Both the position numbers and the translations under genes were made by a program. From CAYSCX01 sp964429575 (lineage in GTDB: Bacteria; Desulfobacterota; Binatia; Binatales; Binataceae): a DNA stretch of 15,472 nt. Below the pieces are notes generated by a model. It was not told the DNA's origin and ran no database searches. It saw only the letters and a program-made list of their open reading frames with translations. The stretch's first letter is position 1, and each line of letters starts with the position of its first letter. Below, piece after piece: positions 1 through 7,216 of this stretch. Location of the stretch: the NCBI GenBank assembly GCA_964429575.1, contig CAYSCX010000048.1:1-15472 (forward strand). The letters are read 5' to 3'.

Positions 1-1147
1 CGCCCGCCGTCGCAGTCACCTGCTTGTGACAGTCGAGCATCTGGCGCACCCCGGTGCATCCGACCGGATGTCCCGCGCCGATCAGACCGCCGCTCGGATT
101 GATCGGCATCTTGCCCTTGAAATCGATGACGCCTTCCTCGACCGCCTTCCACGATTCGCCCGGCTTGGTCAGTCCGAAATGATCGATCGCCATGTACTCC
201 GAGGTGGTGAAGCAGTCGTGTGTCTCGATTCCCTGCAAATCCCAAACTGAACCAATTCCCGCGCGCTTGAACGCATCGACGATCGTCTGGTGCGTGTGCG
301 GCAGGACGTACTGGTCTTCGCGGCTCTCCGCGATCTTGGTATCGAACTCGAGCGGAGCCGTGTGATGTCCCCAACCAAGGATGCGCGCAATGTCTTCGAG
401 CTTGATTCCGCGCCGCTTCGCCCACTCGGCTGCGTACTTCGCCGACGCGAGGAACACGCAGGTCGCACCGTCGGTCACCTGCGAGCAGTCGCTCACCTTA
501 ATGCGCCCGCCGATGACTTGATTGAACTTGCTCTGCTGCTGCGCGTGGCTTTCGGACATGAACCAGGTGCGAGTCTGCGCAAGCGGGTTGCGCTTCGCAT
601 TGGCGTAGTTGGTCGCCGAGATATGCGCCAGATGCTCGTCCTTGAGCCCGTAGCGCTTGTCGTACTCGTCGCCGAGCCGCCCGAACAGCTTTGGGAAGGG
701 GAATTCGATTCCCTTCGCTTCGCGCTCATACCACGCGGCGGTACCGAGGTAGTCGCCGCCGGTGGCCGCATCGACCGTCTTCATCTGCTCGACGCCGACC
801 ACCGCCGCGAGATCGTAGCGTCCCGCCTCGATTTCTGCTGACGCCGCGAGTATCGCGATCGAACCCGACGCGCACGCAGCCTCATGGCGCGAGGTTGGCA
901 GCCCGGAGAACATTGGGTCGATCTCGACGAAGAACGCACCGACGTGCCCCTGCTTCGCGTAGAGTTCCGCGGCGAAATTGCCGACATGCGCCGTTTCGAT
1001 TTCGCGCGGCGAGATATCGGTCTTCTCCAGTGCCTCGATCACGACTTCGCGCATCGGCGCGACGAAGTGCTTGCCTTCCTTTGTCCAGTTGCGTGCGAAA
1101 TCTGACTGCGCTCCGCCAATGATGTAAACCGGCTCGGGCTTTGCCAT
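1..1147 (-). CDS. Thiolase / acetyl-CoA acetyltransferase, SCP2-type (C-terminus cut by window edge)
   Basis: Thiolases transfer an acyl group between CoA and a substrate; in beta-oxidation they cleave 3-ketoacyl-CoA to acetyl-CoA plus a shortened acyl-CoA. From the ATG at 1145-1147 the frame stays open for 382 codons to the left edge. The nucleophile motif EAACASGS places the reactive cysteine at residue 92. A later HDCF segment and, close to the edge, GGLIGAGHPVGCTGVRQ hold the catalytic histidine region. About 30-45 C-terminal residues, including the usual second-cysteine glycine loop, should lie outside the window. I chose this start because GAGGGA lies upstream at a suitable distance; an in-frame ATG at 1162 has poorer support. 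It follows the 3-hydroxyacyl-CoA dehydrogenase gene by 28 bp, so the two probably form one operon doing successive beta-oxidation steps. The SCP2-like rather than FadA-like sequence leaves the chain length or substrate open (fatty acid, sterol or branched acyl chain). Confidence 0.9.
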   Translation of the reverse strand, partial: MAKPEPVYIIGGAQSDFARNWTKEGKHFVAPMREVVIEALEKTDISPREIETAHVGNFAAELYAKQGHVGAFFVEIDPMFSGLPTSRHEAACASGSIAILAASAEIEAGRYDLAAVVGVEQMKTVDAATGGDYLGTAAWYEREAKGIEFPFPKLFGRLGDEYDKRYGLKDEHLAHISATNYANAKRNPLAQTRTWFMSESHAQQQSKFNQVIGGRIKVSDCSQVTDGATCVFLASAKYAAEWAKRRGIKLEDIARILGWGHHTAPLEFDTKIAESREDQYVLPHTHQTIVDAFKRAGIGSVWDLQGIETHDCFTTSEYMAIDHFGLTKPGESWKAVEEGVIDFKGKMPINPSGGLIGAGHPVGCTGVRQMLDCHKQVTATAG

Positions 1148-1175
1148 CGCGCGATCCCTCATGTTCGCTCAGAGT

Positions 1176-2465
1176 TTATCCAATGAACGTGCGCGCAAAC
1201 TTGAGCGCGCCGCCCGTACAGATGTTACCATCCCCACGCGCCGCCTGCTGCAGCGACACCGGTACCGGGAGTTGCTGACGCGCGAGCAACTCGGCTGTCC
1301 GCCGCGCTCCGATCAGATCGACGATCGCGCAGGGCGGCGCCCAGTTGAAGCCGTAGCTCATGATCGTATCGACGTCGGCCGCCGACTCCGCAACTTCGCC
1401 GACCCGGTTGAGTGCGTAGCTCACGTAGCCAAGCACCACGCGCCTGCAGAGTTCCGCCTCCGCACCCTTTGCCTCCGCGAGCACCGCCATCGCATCGGCG
1501 TACTTTCCGACCCGGTTCAGCCCCTTCATCCGCTCCACGAACTCAATCGGTGCAGGACGCTTGAGTTCGAAGTAGCCGCCCGACCGCGGGTCCAGCACCT
1601 CGGTCGCCTTGCCGTTCTTTCGGTAAAATCCGCCAAGAGTTGGCGTCTTGTCGCCCATACGGCCTTCGGCGAGTCCCTTGTCCATGAACGCGGGCAGCTT
1701 GAAGCACGCGCGGGCCTCGTCCTCGCAGTTTTCGTGCACGTTGTCGACGATCGCCTTGTGCACGTCCCAACCAACCAGGTCCACGGTTTGAAGCGGCGGC
1801 ATCGCGCGGCCAGTGTGTGGTCCGATCAGGTAGTCGATGAACGCGACGCCGTGCTGCTCCGCGAGCTGCGCGGTCTCGTTCAGCACCTTGAAGCCGACCC
1901 GGTTGCCGACGAATGCCGGACGGTCCTTCGTTACGATGACTTTGCGGCCGAGCTCGGACCTGAGCTTCTCGACGACTCGCTTTAGCACTGCGGGATCGGT
2001 CTCCGGATTCGGGATTACTTCGGTTCCGACAATCACGTGCGGCGGGTTGAACAGATGAATCCCGAGAAAGTTGCGGCGGAACGAGTCACTGCGGCCTCGC
2101 GCCATTTCCGCGATCGAAAGGCCCGATGATCCGGTCGCAACCACCGAATCGGCGCGCCGACTCTTGTCAACTCGAGCGAAGAAATCGCACTTGAGCGCGA
2201 GGTCTTCTGCGAGCGACTCGAACACCAGGTCCGCCTCGGCGACGGCTCTTAAGAGATCGTGCGCGTAGTCGCCCAGCGTCACGCGCTCGGCCACCGCCTC
2301 CGCCCTGGCGAAATTCTGCGCACCGCGAAGTCCTTCGGCGGCCTTGTCGCGATCACGCGCGAGCATGGTTACCTGCCATCCGGCGCCCGCGAAAACCGCC
2401 CCGGCTCCCGATCCCATCGTTCCGTTTGCGCCGAGGATTACGGCCTTGAATTTCTCCGTGCCCAA
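1176..2465 (-). CDS. 3-hydroxyacyl-CoA dehydrogenase (stand-alone, no crotonase domain)
   Basis: NAD-dependent oxidation of 3-hydroxyacyl-CoA to 3-ketoacyl-CoA, the step before thiolysis by the downstream thiolase. The 429-residue protein starts with a Rossmann fold (GANGTMG, residues 12-18). It carries the family's active-site elements: ATGSSG near 110-115, HLFNPPH at 137-143 with the catalytic His137, Glu149 in TEVIPNP, and NRVGF at 188-192. The rest fits one or two 3HCDH C-terminal helical domains. It is longer than the simple ~280-residue enzyme and lacks the enoyl-CoA hydratase domain of FadB or FadJ. The start is a TTG at 2463-2465, supported by GGAG six bases upstream; no in-frame ATG occurs before codon 17, inside the nucleotide-binding loop. 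The family and reaction type are secure; the natural acyl chain is not known. Confidence 0.92.
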   Translation of the reverse strand: MGTEKFKAVILGANGTMGSGAGAVFAGAGWQVTMLARDRDKAAEGLRGAQNFARAEAVAERVTLGDYAHDLLRAVAEADLVFESLAEDLALKCDFFARVDKSRRADSVVATGSSGLSIAEMARGRSDSFRRNFLGIHLFNPPHVIVGTEVIPNPETDPAVLKRVVEKLRSELGRKVIVTKDRPAFVGNRVGFKVLNETAQLAEQHGVAFIDYLIGPHTGRAMPPLQTVDLVGWDVHKAIVDNVHENCEDEARACFKLPAFMDKGLAEGRMGDKTPTLGGFYRKNGKATEVLDPRSGGYFELKRPAPIEFVERMKGLNRVGKYADAMAVLAEAKGAEAELCRRVVLGYVSYALNRVGEVAESAADVDTIMSYGFNWAPPCAIVDLIGARRTAELLARQQLPVPVSLQQAARGDGNICTGGALKFARTFIG

Positions 2466-2568
2466 ATGTCTCTCCGTCCCCGATTGCCGAAGCAGATTCT
2501 TGCGATGCCGCGTCGTCTCGGCGCGGGCCGCTTCAGTTCGAATCCGGTTGACTCAAGCGGCTGAGCGG

Positions 2569-2586
2569 CGATGCCGAACGGCATCG
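2569..2586. promoter_or_regulatory. Perfect 18-bp palindrome upstream of the beta-oxidation operon
   Basis: CGATGCCG-AA-CGGCATCG is two 8-base arms around a 2-base centre, lying between the 3' end of mscL and the TTG start of the hydroxyacyl-CoA dehydrogenase gene, about 100 bp before that start. The size and symmetry resemble operators of TetR-type dimeric repressors, which commonly control fatty-acid degradation genes. It could instead be part of an mscL terminator, but no T-run follows it on the minus strand. No regulator gene lies in the window. The regulatory reading is inference. Confidence 0.4.
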
Positions 2587-2657
2587 ATCCCGCGGAAAAT
2601 CCTAGCCGAGTGCCAACTTTTACGCCACCCGCTTGCGCGGGGAGTACCGCCAGTCGC

Positions 2658-3098
2658 CTACGCCGCTTTCACCTCCGAGGTGCAATGCGCGCAACGAGTC
2701 GCCGCGAGCGGAATCTTGCTGATGCAGAAGGGACACTCTCGCGTCTTGGGTCCCGCGGGCTTCGGTCCGACCAGCCTGTTCACCCACTTCACGAGCACGA
2801 ACACCGCAAGCGCGACGATCACAAAATCGATCACCGTATTGATGAACATGCCGTACGCGATCGCGGGTGCGCCGGCCGCCTTGGCGTCTGCAAGTGTCGC
2901 GAACTGCTTGGATGACAGGTTGATGTAGAGGCTCGAGAAATCGACTTGTCCCAGTAACAGCCCAATCGGCGGCATGAGGACATCGTTGGTAAATGAACTC
3001 ACGATCTTCCCGAACGCCGCGCCCATGATGAACCCGACCGCCAGGTCGAGCACATTGCCCCTCATTACGAACTGTTTGAACTCCGACGCGATGGACAT
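2658..3098 (-). CDS. mscL: Large-conductance mechanosensitive channel MscL with C-terminal zinc ribbon
   Basis: MscL forms a homopentameric pore in the inner membrane that opens under membrane tension to release solutes during hypo-osmotic shock. Residues 1-110 are typical: an N-terminal amphipathic helix (EFKQFVMRGNVLDLAVG), the TM1 pore helix about 16-45, a periplasmic loop about 46-80, and TM2 about 80-107 ending in VKWVNRLVG. In place of the usual C-terminal helical bundle, residues 121-140 carry CPFC and CAHC (Cys122, 125, 136, 139), a CxxC-N10-CxxC zinc-ribbon-like module. The total of 146 residues is near the family norm. GGAAG sits directly before the ATG, so the ribosome site is weak. 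A possible promoter on the minus strand is TTGGCG (3181-3186) with TATCTT (3157-3162), 18 bp apart, giving a leader of about 55 nt. It appears to be a single-gene unit. Confidence 0.95.
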   Translation of the reverse strand: MSIASEFKQFVMRGNVLDLAVGFIMGAAFGKIVSSFTNDVLMPPIGLLLGQVDFSSLYINLSSKQFATLADAKAAGAPAIAYGMFINTVIDFVIVALAVFVLVKWVNRLVGPKPAGPKTRECPFCISKIPLAATRCAHCTSEVKAA

Positions 3099-3216
3099 CT
3101 TCCAACCCCCGAGCGTTGCTTCGCCCGCGGCTTCGCCGTTGCCGCGCGCTGGCGCGAAGATACTTTGTGTTTCGCCTACACGCCAACCTAAACGGTCCAG
3201 CGCTTCCTCCCCGCCT

Positions 3217-3253
3217 AGCAGGCGGTTGAAAAAGGCATTTTCAACAGCCTGCT
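3217..3253. repeat. Inverted-repeat unit 1 (REP/MITE-like hairpin)
   Basis: Arms 3217-3232 and 3238-3253 form a 16-bp stem with a single mismatch (G3224 against A3246) around a 5-base AGGCA loop. The arm ends are AGCAGGC and GCCTGCT, and the inner part is GTTGAAAA paired with TTTTCAAC. It shares the CAGG..GTTGA core with the second unit at 3311-3372, so the two are probably copies of one repeat family or two ends of one small element. It could also act as a transcription terminator. Confidence 0.7.
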
Positions 3254-3310
3254 CCCTCTCTCGCGTCCCCCCCGGAGGGGGAGACGATCAGGAAGGCAGC
3301 CAGTATTCAC

Positions 3311-3372
3311 ACAGGGTGTTGAGGCCAAGGTCGGTGCAAGTTTGGACCGCGCGGTTTTTCTCAACACCCTGT
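3311..3372. repeat. Inverted-repeat unit 2 (13-bp arms)
   Basis: ACAGGGTGTTGAG (3311-3323) and CTCAACACCCTGT (3360-3372) are perfect 13-base inverted repeats separated by 36 bases. The spacer itself contains the small palindrome CCGCGCGG next to a T-run. Read from its right end on the minus strand, the unit begins CAGGGTGTTGAGAAAAACC, which resembles the first unit's CAGGCTGTTGAAAA. No target-site duplication is obvious. Confidence 0.7.
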
Positions 3373-3469
3373 TACTGCGCCCCTCCCGCAGACGCCTGCG
3401 GTGTGACACTCTCGCGATCTATGCGCGCCGTACGGCGCCCGGCGGCGCCGCCCGAAGGAGACTCAATCA

Positions 3470-4636
3470 ATGGATCCGCGCTGGATGACGCCCGAGCACA
3501 AAGCGTTTCGAGAAGCCCTTCGCACTCACATCGCGCGCAAGATCGCCCCAGACGCTCTCAAGTGGGAGGATGCGCGCCGGGTGCCTCGCGAGGCTTGGTT
3601 GAGCCTGGGCAAGTCGGGATTTCTTTGCCCTTGGGTCGGCGCTGAGTACGGCGGTTCCGGCGCCGACTTCGGTTACTCGGCAATTCTCCGCGAAGAATTG
3701 GTTCGCTCAGGCTCCACCGGGCTATCGGAGGGCGCCGCGGTTCACAGCGATATCTCCGTTCCGTATCTCGACCGCTTCGGCGCCGGCGAGCAGAAGCAGC
3801 GCTGGCTGCCCGGTTGCGTCAGCGGAGAGCTAATCGTCGCGCTCGGGATGAGCGAGCCCGACGCCGGCTCCGACCTCGCCGCGATTCGCACCACCGCGAT
3901 GCGCGACGGCGATCACTACGTCGTGAACGGCCAGAAAATCTTCATCACCAACGGCATGTCGTGCGATCTAATCGTGCTCGCGGTCCGCACCACGTCGCAG
4001 TCCAAGGCCGACAAGCGGCACGGCGGCATCAGCTTGCTGGTCGTCGAGGCGGGCACCGCGGGCTTCATCAAGCATCGTCAGCTCGACAAGATGGGTCTCC
4101 ACGGCCAGGACACGGCAGAGCTATTCTTCGAAGATTGCCGGGTGCCCGCATCCAACCTGCTCGGCGATGAAGGCGCGGGATTCAAGTTCATGATGCTGAA
4201 CCTTCAGCGCGAGCGGCTCATCGTCGCGCTCGGCGCGCAGGCGTATTGCGAGTGGATGCTCGAAAAGACGGTCACGTACACCAAGGGCCGCAAGGCATTC
4301 GGAAAATCCATCGCGTCGTTTCAGCACAACTCATTCAAGCTTGCCGAAATGGCGACCGAGGCCGCCGTCGGGCGCGCATTCTGCGACCGGCTCATCGAGG
4401 ATTTCATCGACGGTACTCGCGACCTGACAACGGAAGTTTCGATGGCGAAATGGTGGCTCAGCGAGAAAGCGAATCAGATCGCGTACCAGTGCGTACAATT
4501 GCACGGCGGCTACGGCTTTATGCGCGAGTTCGAAATTTGCCGCGACTATTGCGACGTCCGGGCGATGCCGATCTACGCTGGTTCCAACGAAATAATGAAG
4601 CAGATTATCGCGCGCCGAATGGGACTCGAGGAGTGA
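3470..4636 (+). CDS. Acyl-CoA dehydrogenase (FAD flavoprotein, IVD/LCAD-like active site)
   Basis: Acyl-CoA dehydrogenases introduce the alpha-beta double bond of acyl-CoA and pass electrons to ETF, the first step of beta-oxidation or amino-acid degradation. The 388-residue protein has the full domain series: an N-terminal helical domain to about 120, a mid beta domain with MSEPDAGSDL (127-136) and KIFITNG (156-162), and a C-terminal helical domain with RKAFGKSI (274-281) and LHGGYGFMREF (344-354). The IYEGT position holding the catalytic glutamate in MCAD-type enzymes reads IYAGSNE (368-374). Glu248 in LQRERL aligns with the catalytic glutamate of isovaleryl-CoA and long-chain dehydrogenases and is the likely base. 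AAGGAG lies about 10 nt before the ATG and fixes the start. No ETF gene is adjacent. Branched-chain or long-chain substrates are plausible but unproven. Confidence 0.95.
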   Translation: MDPRWMTPEHKAFREALRTHIARKIAPDALKWEDARRVPREAWLSLGKSGFLCPWVGAEYGGSGADFGYSAILREELVRSGSTGLSEGAAVHSDISVPYLDRFGAGEQKQRWLPGCVSGELIVALGMSEPDAGSDLAAIRTTAMRDGDHYVVNGQKIFITNGMSCDLIVLAVRTTSQSKADKRHGGISLLVVEAGTAGFIKHRQLDKMGLHGQDTAELFFEDCRVPASNLLGDEGAGFKFMMLNLQRERLIVALGAQAYCEWMLEKTVTYTKGRKAFGKSIASFQHNSFKLAEMATEAAVGRAFCDRLIEDFIDGTRDLTTEVSMAKWWLSEKANQIAYQCVQLHGGYGFMREFEICRDYCDVRAMPIYAGSNEIMKQIIARRMGLEE

Positions 4637-4644
4637 ACTGTGAT

Positions 4645-4665
4645 CCCTCTCCCCGCGGGAGAGGG
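4645..4665. terminator. GC-rich hairpin between convergent genes
   Basis: CCCTCTCCC (4645-4653) and GGGAGAGGG (4657-4665) form a perfect 9-bp stem with a CGC loop. It lies just after the acyl-CoA dehydrogenase stop and downstream of the converging small CCPF-protein gene, so it could end transcription from both sides. It lacks a strong U-run. Similar CCCTCTCCC/GGGAGAGGG palindromes are common dispersed repeats in GC-rich genomes, so it may also belong to a repeat family. Confidence 0.6.
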
Positions 4666-4699
4666 CTTGAATGACAGCTGACGATCCTTCCGATCGCTA

Positions 4700-5005
4700 T
4701 CAGCGCAACTCCGACCGCAGGAACTCCTTCACGCCGTCGCCGCCGGTGATGTTGATCCACGCCGCGCCGCCCTCGCGGCCGACATCAATCCGGAAATCAA
4801 AGAATGGACAGCATCGGCGCTCCAGACCGATCCATTCGCCGGCCTCTGCGAGCGACGCAAGCTTGAGATCGATGCGAAATGCGAAGCCGCGGTCCAACTC
4901 GCGCCGTTCCACCACCGCGCCGAACACTTTGCGCGCCAGTTCGCTTCGCAGCGCGCGCTCATCGGCGGCGAGCCCGGTCAAATCACACGCGATAGCTGGA
5001 GTCAT
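4700..5005 (-). CDS. Small hypothetical protein with CCPF motif, cotranscribed with zwf
   Basis: I cannot assign a function. The 101-residue protein starts at an ATG preceded by GAGGTGTGAG. The predicted layout is an N-terminal helix (about 14-35), a beta strand with FAFRIDL (41-47), a helix containing EWIGLERRCCPFFDF (57-71), then strands and a short helix (AAWINITGG, VKEFLRSEL). The paired Cys65-Cys66 followed by Pro-Phe is the standout feature and could bind metal or take part in redox chemistry. Cys7 is the only other cysteine. No signal peptide or membrane segment is seen. It begins 15 bp after the zwf stop on the same strand, so the two are probably transcribed together, but nothing shows that they act together. 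The look of the sequence suggests a conserved small family. Confidence 0.75.
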   Translation of the reverse strand: MTPAIACDLTGLAADERALRSELARKVFGAVVERRELDRGFAFRIDLKLASLAEAGEWIGLERRCCPFFDFRIDVGREGGAAWINITGGDGVKEFLRSELR

Positions 5006-5020
5006 CTCACACCTCTGCCG

Positions 5021-6538
5021 CTACGGTCGATACCACGCGCGGCCGCTCGACGCGACCAGTTCGTCCGCCTGCTGCGGACCCCAGGTGCCGGCGGGGTATT
5101 CGCCGATCGGGACGCGCGCACCATCGCTCCACGCGTCAAGAATTCCCTGCACGAACTCCCACGATTTCGTTACGAACGCTTCGCTCGGAAACAGCGTGTG
5201 GTCGCCTTGCATCACGTCGAGCAACAACCGCTCGTACGCATCGGGCGACGGCCCTTCGAACGCAGTCTGATAGCTCAAGTTCATCCGCACCGGCTTCAGC
5301 GCCAGGTCGAGCCCGGGCTGCTTCGCGATCACGTCGAATGAGAATCCTTCGTCCGGCTGAATGCGCAACGTCAACACGTTGGCGGGCAGCGATGCGTTCC
5401 GGTTGAACAGGATCTGCGGCACGTCCTTGAACTGCACGCTGATCGTGCTCGCGCGTCTTGGCATCCGCTTGCCCGTCCGCAGGTAGAACGGCACACCCGA
5501 CCATCGCCAGTTATCGACCCACATCTTGAGAGCGACGAACGTTTCGGTTTGTGAACCCTCCGCAACTCCCGGCTCGTCGAGATAACCCGGCACTTGCGTG
5601 TTATCGATTATCCCGGAGGTGTAGTGCGCGCGGACGGTCGAACTGCGCGCCTGGTCCGGCCGAATCGGCCTGAGCGCCTCGATGACGTTGAGCTTCGACT
5701 GGCGTATCGCGTCGGCCTCGAGCGACACCGGCGGTTCCATCGCGAGCAGCGCCAGCAGTTGCAGCATGTGGTTCTGCACCATGTCGCGCAGGGCGCCAGC
5801 GTGATCGTAGTAGGCGGCGCGCGACCCCACACCCTCTTCCTCGGCGACCGTAATTTGCACGTGATCAACGTTGCGAGCTCCCCACAGCCGCTCGTAGATC
5901 GTGTTCGCGAAGCGCAGGACTAGGAGGTTTCGAACCGTCTCCTTTCCCAGGTAGTGATCGATTCTGAAGATCTGCGACTCGCTGAGATACTTGCGGAGCG
6001 TTCGATTAATCCCGACCGCGCTCTTGAGGTCGTGGCCGATCGGCTTCTCCACGACCACGCGCGAGAAATGTTCTGCGTCGGGCGCCGAAATTAGCCGCGC
6101 CGCCTTCAGCCGCTCGACCACGTCGCTGATCGCTTCCGGCGGAATCGAGAGATAAAAAATCCGGTCGCCGGGAAGCCCGCGCGCCTTTTCGGTCTCGAGC
6201 AACCTCGCGCGCAGATGCTCGAAGCCGTCGGGTTGATCCAGCCCGGATACGTACTCCAGTCTGTCAACGAAGTGCCGCCAGCAGGCTTCATCGACGGCGA
6301 GCCGCGAAAATTCGCCGACGGCCTCGCGCGAGGTCTTGCGGAACTGCTCGCTGGACATCTTGCGGCGCGCGAATCCAACCACCGCGCTGCGATCCGGCAT
6401 CGACCCTTGGCCGCATGCGGACAAGTTGTAGAGCGCGGGCAGGAGCTTGCGCTTTGCCAGGTCGCCCGATGCGCCAAGAATCACAACCGTGCACGGCGGC
6501 GCGGGCGCGGTGCGCGCGATCAGCAGATGCTCGTCCAC
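5021..6538 (-). CDS. zwf: Glucose-6-phosphate 1-dehydrogenase
   Basis: Catalyses NADP-dependent oxidation of glucose 6-phosphate to 6-phosphogluconolactone, the entry to the oxidative pentose phosphate and Entner-Doudoroff routes, in the cytosol. With a GTG start at 6536-6538 the protein has 505 residues, the normal length. It shows the coenzyme motif GASGDLA (22-28), EKPIGHD (164-170) and the signature active site RIDHYLGKE (192-200), and ends in the typical PAGTWGPQQADELV region. The frame is open for 40 more codons upstream to 6658, but that extension is arginine-rich and unlike the family. AAAGGAG lies about 12 nt before the GTG, a slightly long spacing. No pgl, gnd or edd gene is adjacent; the only partner is the downstream small CCPF protein. 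Confidence 0.96.
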   Translation of the reverse strand: MDEHLLIARTAPAPPCTVVILGASGDLAKRKLLPALYNLSACGQGSMPDRSAVVGFARRKMSSEQFRKTSREAVGEFSRLAVDEACWRHFVDRLEYVSGLDQPDGFEHLRARLLETEKARGLPGDRIFYLSIPPEAISDVVERLKAARLISAPDAEHFSRVVVEKPIGHDLKSAVGINRTLRKYLSESQIFRIDHYLGKETVRNLLVLRFANTIYERLWGARNVDHVQITVAEEEGVGSRAAYYDHAGALRDMVQNHMLQLLALLAMEPPVSLEADAIRQSKLNVIEALRPIRPDQARSSTVRAHYTSGIIDNTQVPGYLDEPGVAEGSQTETFVALKMWVDNWRWSGVPFYLRTGKRMPRRASTISVQFKDVPQILFNRNASLPANVLTLRIQPDEGFSFDVIAKQPGLDLALKPVRMNLSYQTAFEGPSPDAYERLLLDVMQGDHTLFPSEAFVTKSWEFVQGILDAWSDGARVPIGEYPAGTWGPQQADELVASSGRAWYRP

Positions 6539-6721
6539 GGTGAAACGTTGCTCCTTTCGCCGGCGCGATTCCCTGTCATGACGACGCGGTTTGCTGGTGC
6601 TGAATCTTCGCCCTTGATAAGTCTGACATGGTCGCTGCGGTCGAGCGAAAACCCGCATACCGGTCGCAAGCCTGTGCGCATCTTCGCCTTGAGCACCGCA
6701 GCCGAACCTCGCAACCGGTCC

Positions 6722-7177
6722 ATGCGTGACCCGAATCCCAACGATATGCGAACGTGGTTGGCGGTCGTCGCGTGGGTCGGAGTGTTGTTCGTGCTGTCAA
6801 CCACGTTGTTTTCGCCGGTCCGAACCGGCGCGGTCCTCGAGCCGATCGTTCGCTGGTTCGTTCCGGCTATCTCGGGCCAGACGCTTGACGTCGCGCACGG
6901 CTTGCTTCGCAAGGCCGCGCATTTCGTCGTGTACGGCGTGTTGTTTTTTCTGTTAGTCCGCGGTCCGCTGCGGGGGCGCGAAGGCCTCGCGCTGCTGGTC
7001 TGCGTGGCGGTCGCGTTCCTCGACGAGGGCCACCAGATGTTGGTGACCGGCCGCGAGGGTTCGCGCTACGATGTCGCGCTCAATGCGACGGGAGCTCTGT
7101 TCGCGCGGTTTCTATACGCAGCGGTGAACGAGGTGCGCCACGACGCCGTCCGTCCGCCGGCCGAGCGATCGCGCTGA
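6722..7177 (+). CDS. VanZ-like integral membrane protein
   Basis: The 151-residue protein has four predicted transmembrane segments (about 11-30, 66-80, 88-102 and 117-134 from the ATG at 6722). It has the VanZ-like signature: RKAAHF before TM2, then DEGHQ at 101-105, GREGS at 110-114 and Asp117. The family is named for teicoplanin resistance VanZ, but most members are uncharacterised membrane proteins, so no resistance role is claimed. An in-frame ATG at 6746 would give 143 residues starting right before TM1; neither start has a clear Shine-Dalgarno. The open frame extends upstream to 6215 but overlaps zwf on the opposite strand, so I reject that extension. It is divergent from zwf, with 183 bp between starts, and convergent with the GST gene. 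Confidence 0.85.
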   Translation: MRDPNPNDMRTWLAVVAWVGVLFVLSTTLFSPVRTGAVLEPIVRWFVPAISGQTLDVAHGLLRKAAHFVVYGVLFFLLVRGPLRGREGLALLVCVAVAFLDEGHQMLVTGREGSRYDVALNATGALFARFLYAAVNEVRHDAVRPPAERSR

Positions 7178-7216
7178 TCGAATGGTCACCGAGACAGCTC
7201 GCGCGCGTTTGCGCTG

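Larger units (their letters stand above)
3099..3469. other. Intergenic region between divergent mscL and acyl-CoA dehydrogenase genes
   Basis: No convincing gene lies in these 371 bases. The stretch holds the mscL leader, two inverted-repeat units (3217-3253 and 3311-3372), a C-run/G-run hairpin (TCCCCC at 3266-3271 with GGGGGA at 3277-3282) and the Shine-Dalgarno of the acyl-CoA dehydrogenase. Short open frames crossing it have no recognisable protein features. The cluster of inverted repeats suggests decayed or miniature mobile DNA and/or terminators. I see no clear promoter for the plus-strand gene. Confidence 0.7.

Noticed and set aside
1161..1985. Long plus-strand open frame (274 codons) opposite the hydroxyacyl-CoA dehydrogenase
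   Set aside because: It lies fully antisense to a gene with complete active-site motifs, has no domain features, and is rich in Arg/His as expected of shadow frames in GC-rich DNA.
2620..3186. 188-codon minus-strand frame overlapping mscL
   Set aside because: It is the same strand but an out-of-frame reading of mscL with no membrane segments; mscL itself is unmistakable.
3215..3409. 64-codon minus-strand frame across the inverted repeats
   Set aside because: No ribosome site or protein-like pattern; it arises by reading through the two hairpin units.
6539..6658. 40-codon N-terminal extension of zwf
   Set aside because: It is arginine-rich and low in family resemblance; the GTG at 6538 with AAAGGAG upstream gives the usual 505-residue length.
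6215..6721. Upstream extension of the VanZ-like frame on the plus strand
   Set aside because: It overlaps the 5' half of zwf antisense, and its sequence before 6722 has no VanZ features or hydrophobic segment; the family domain starts after the ATG at 6722 or 6746.
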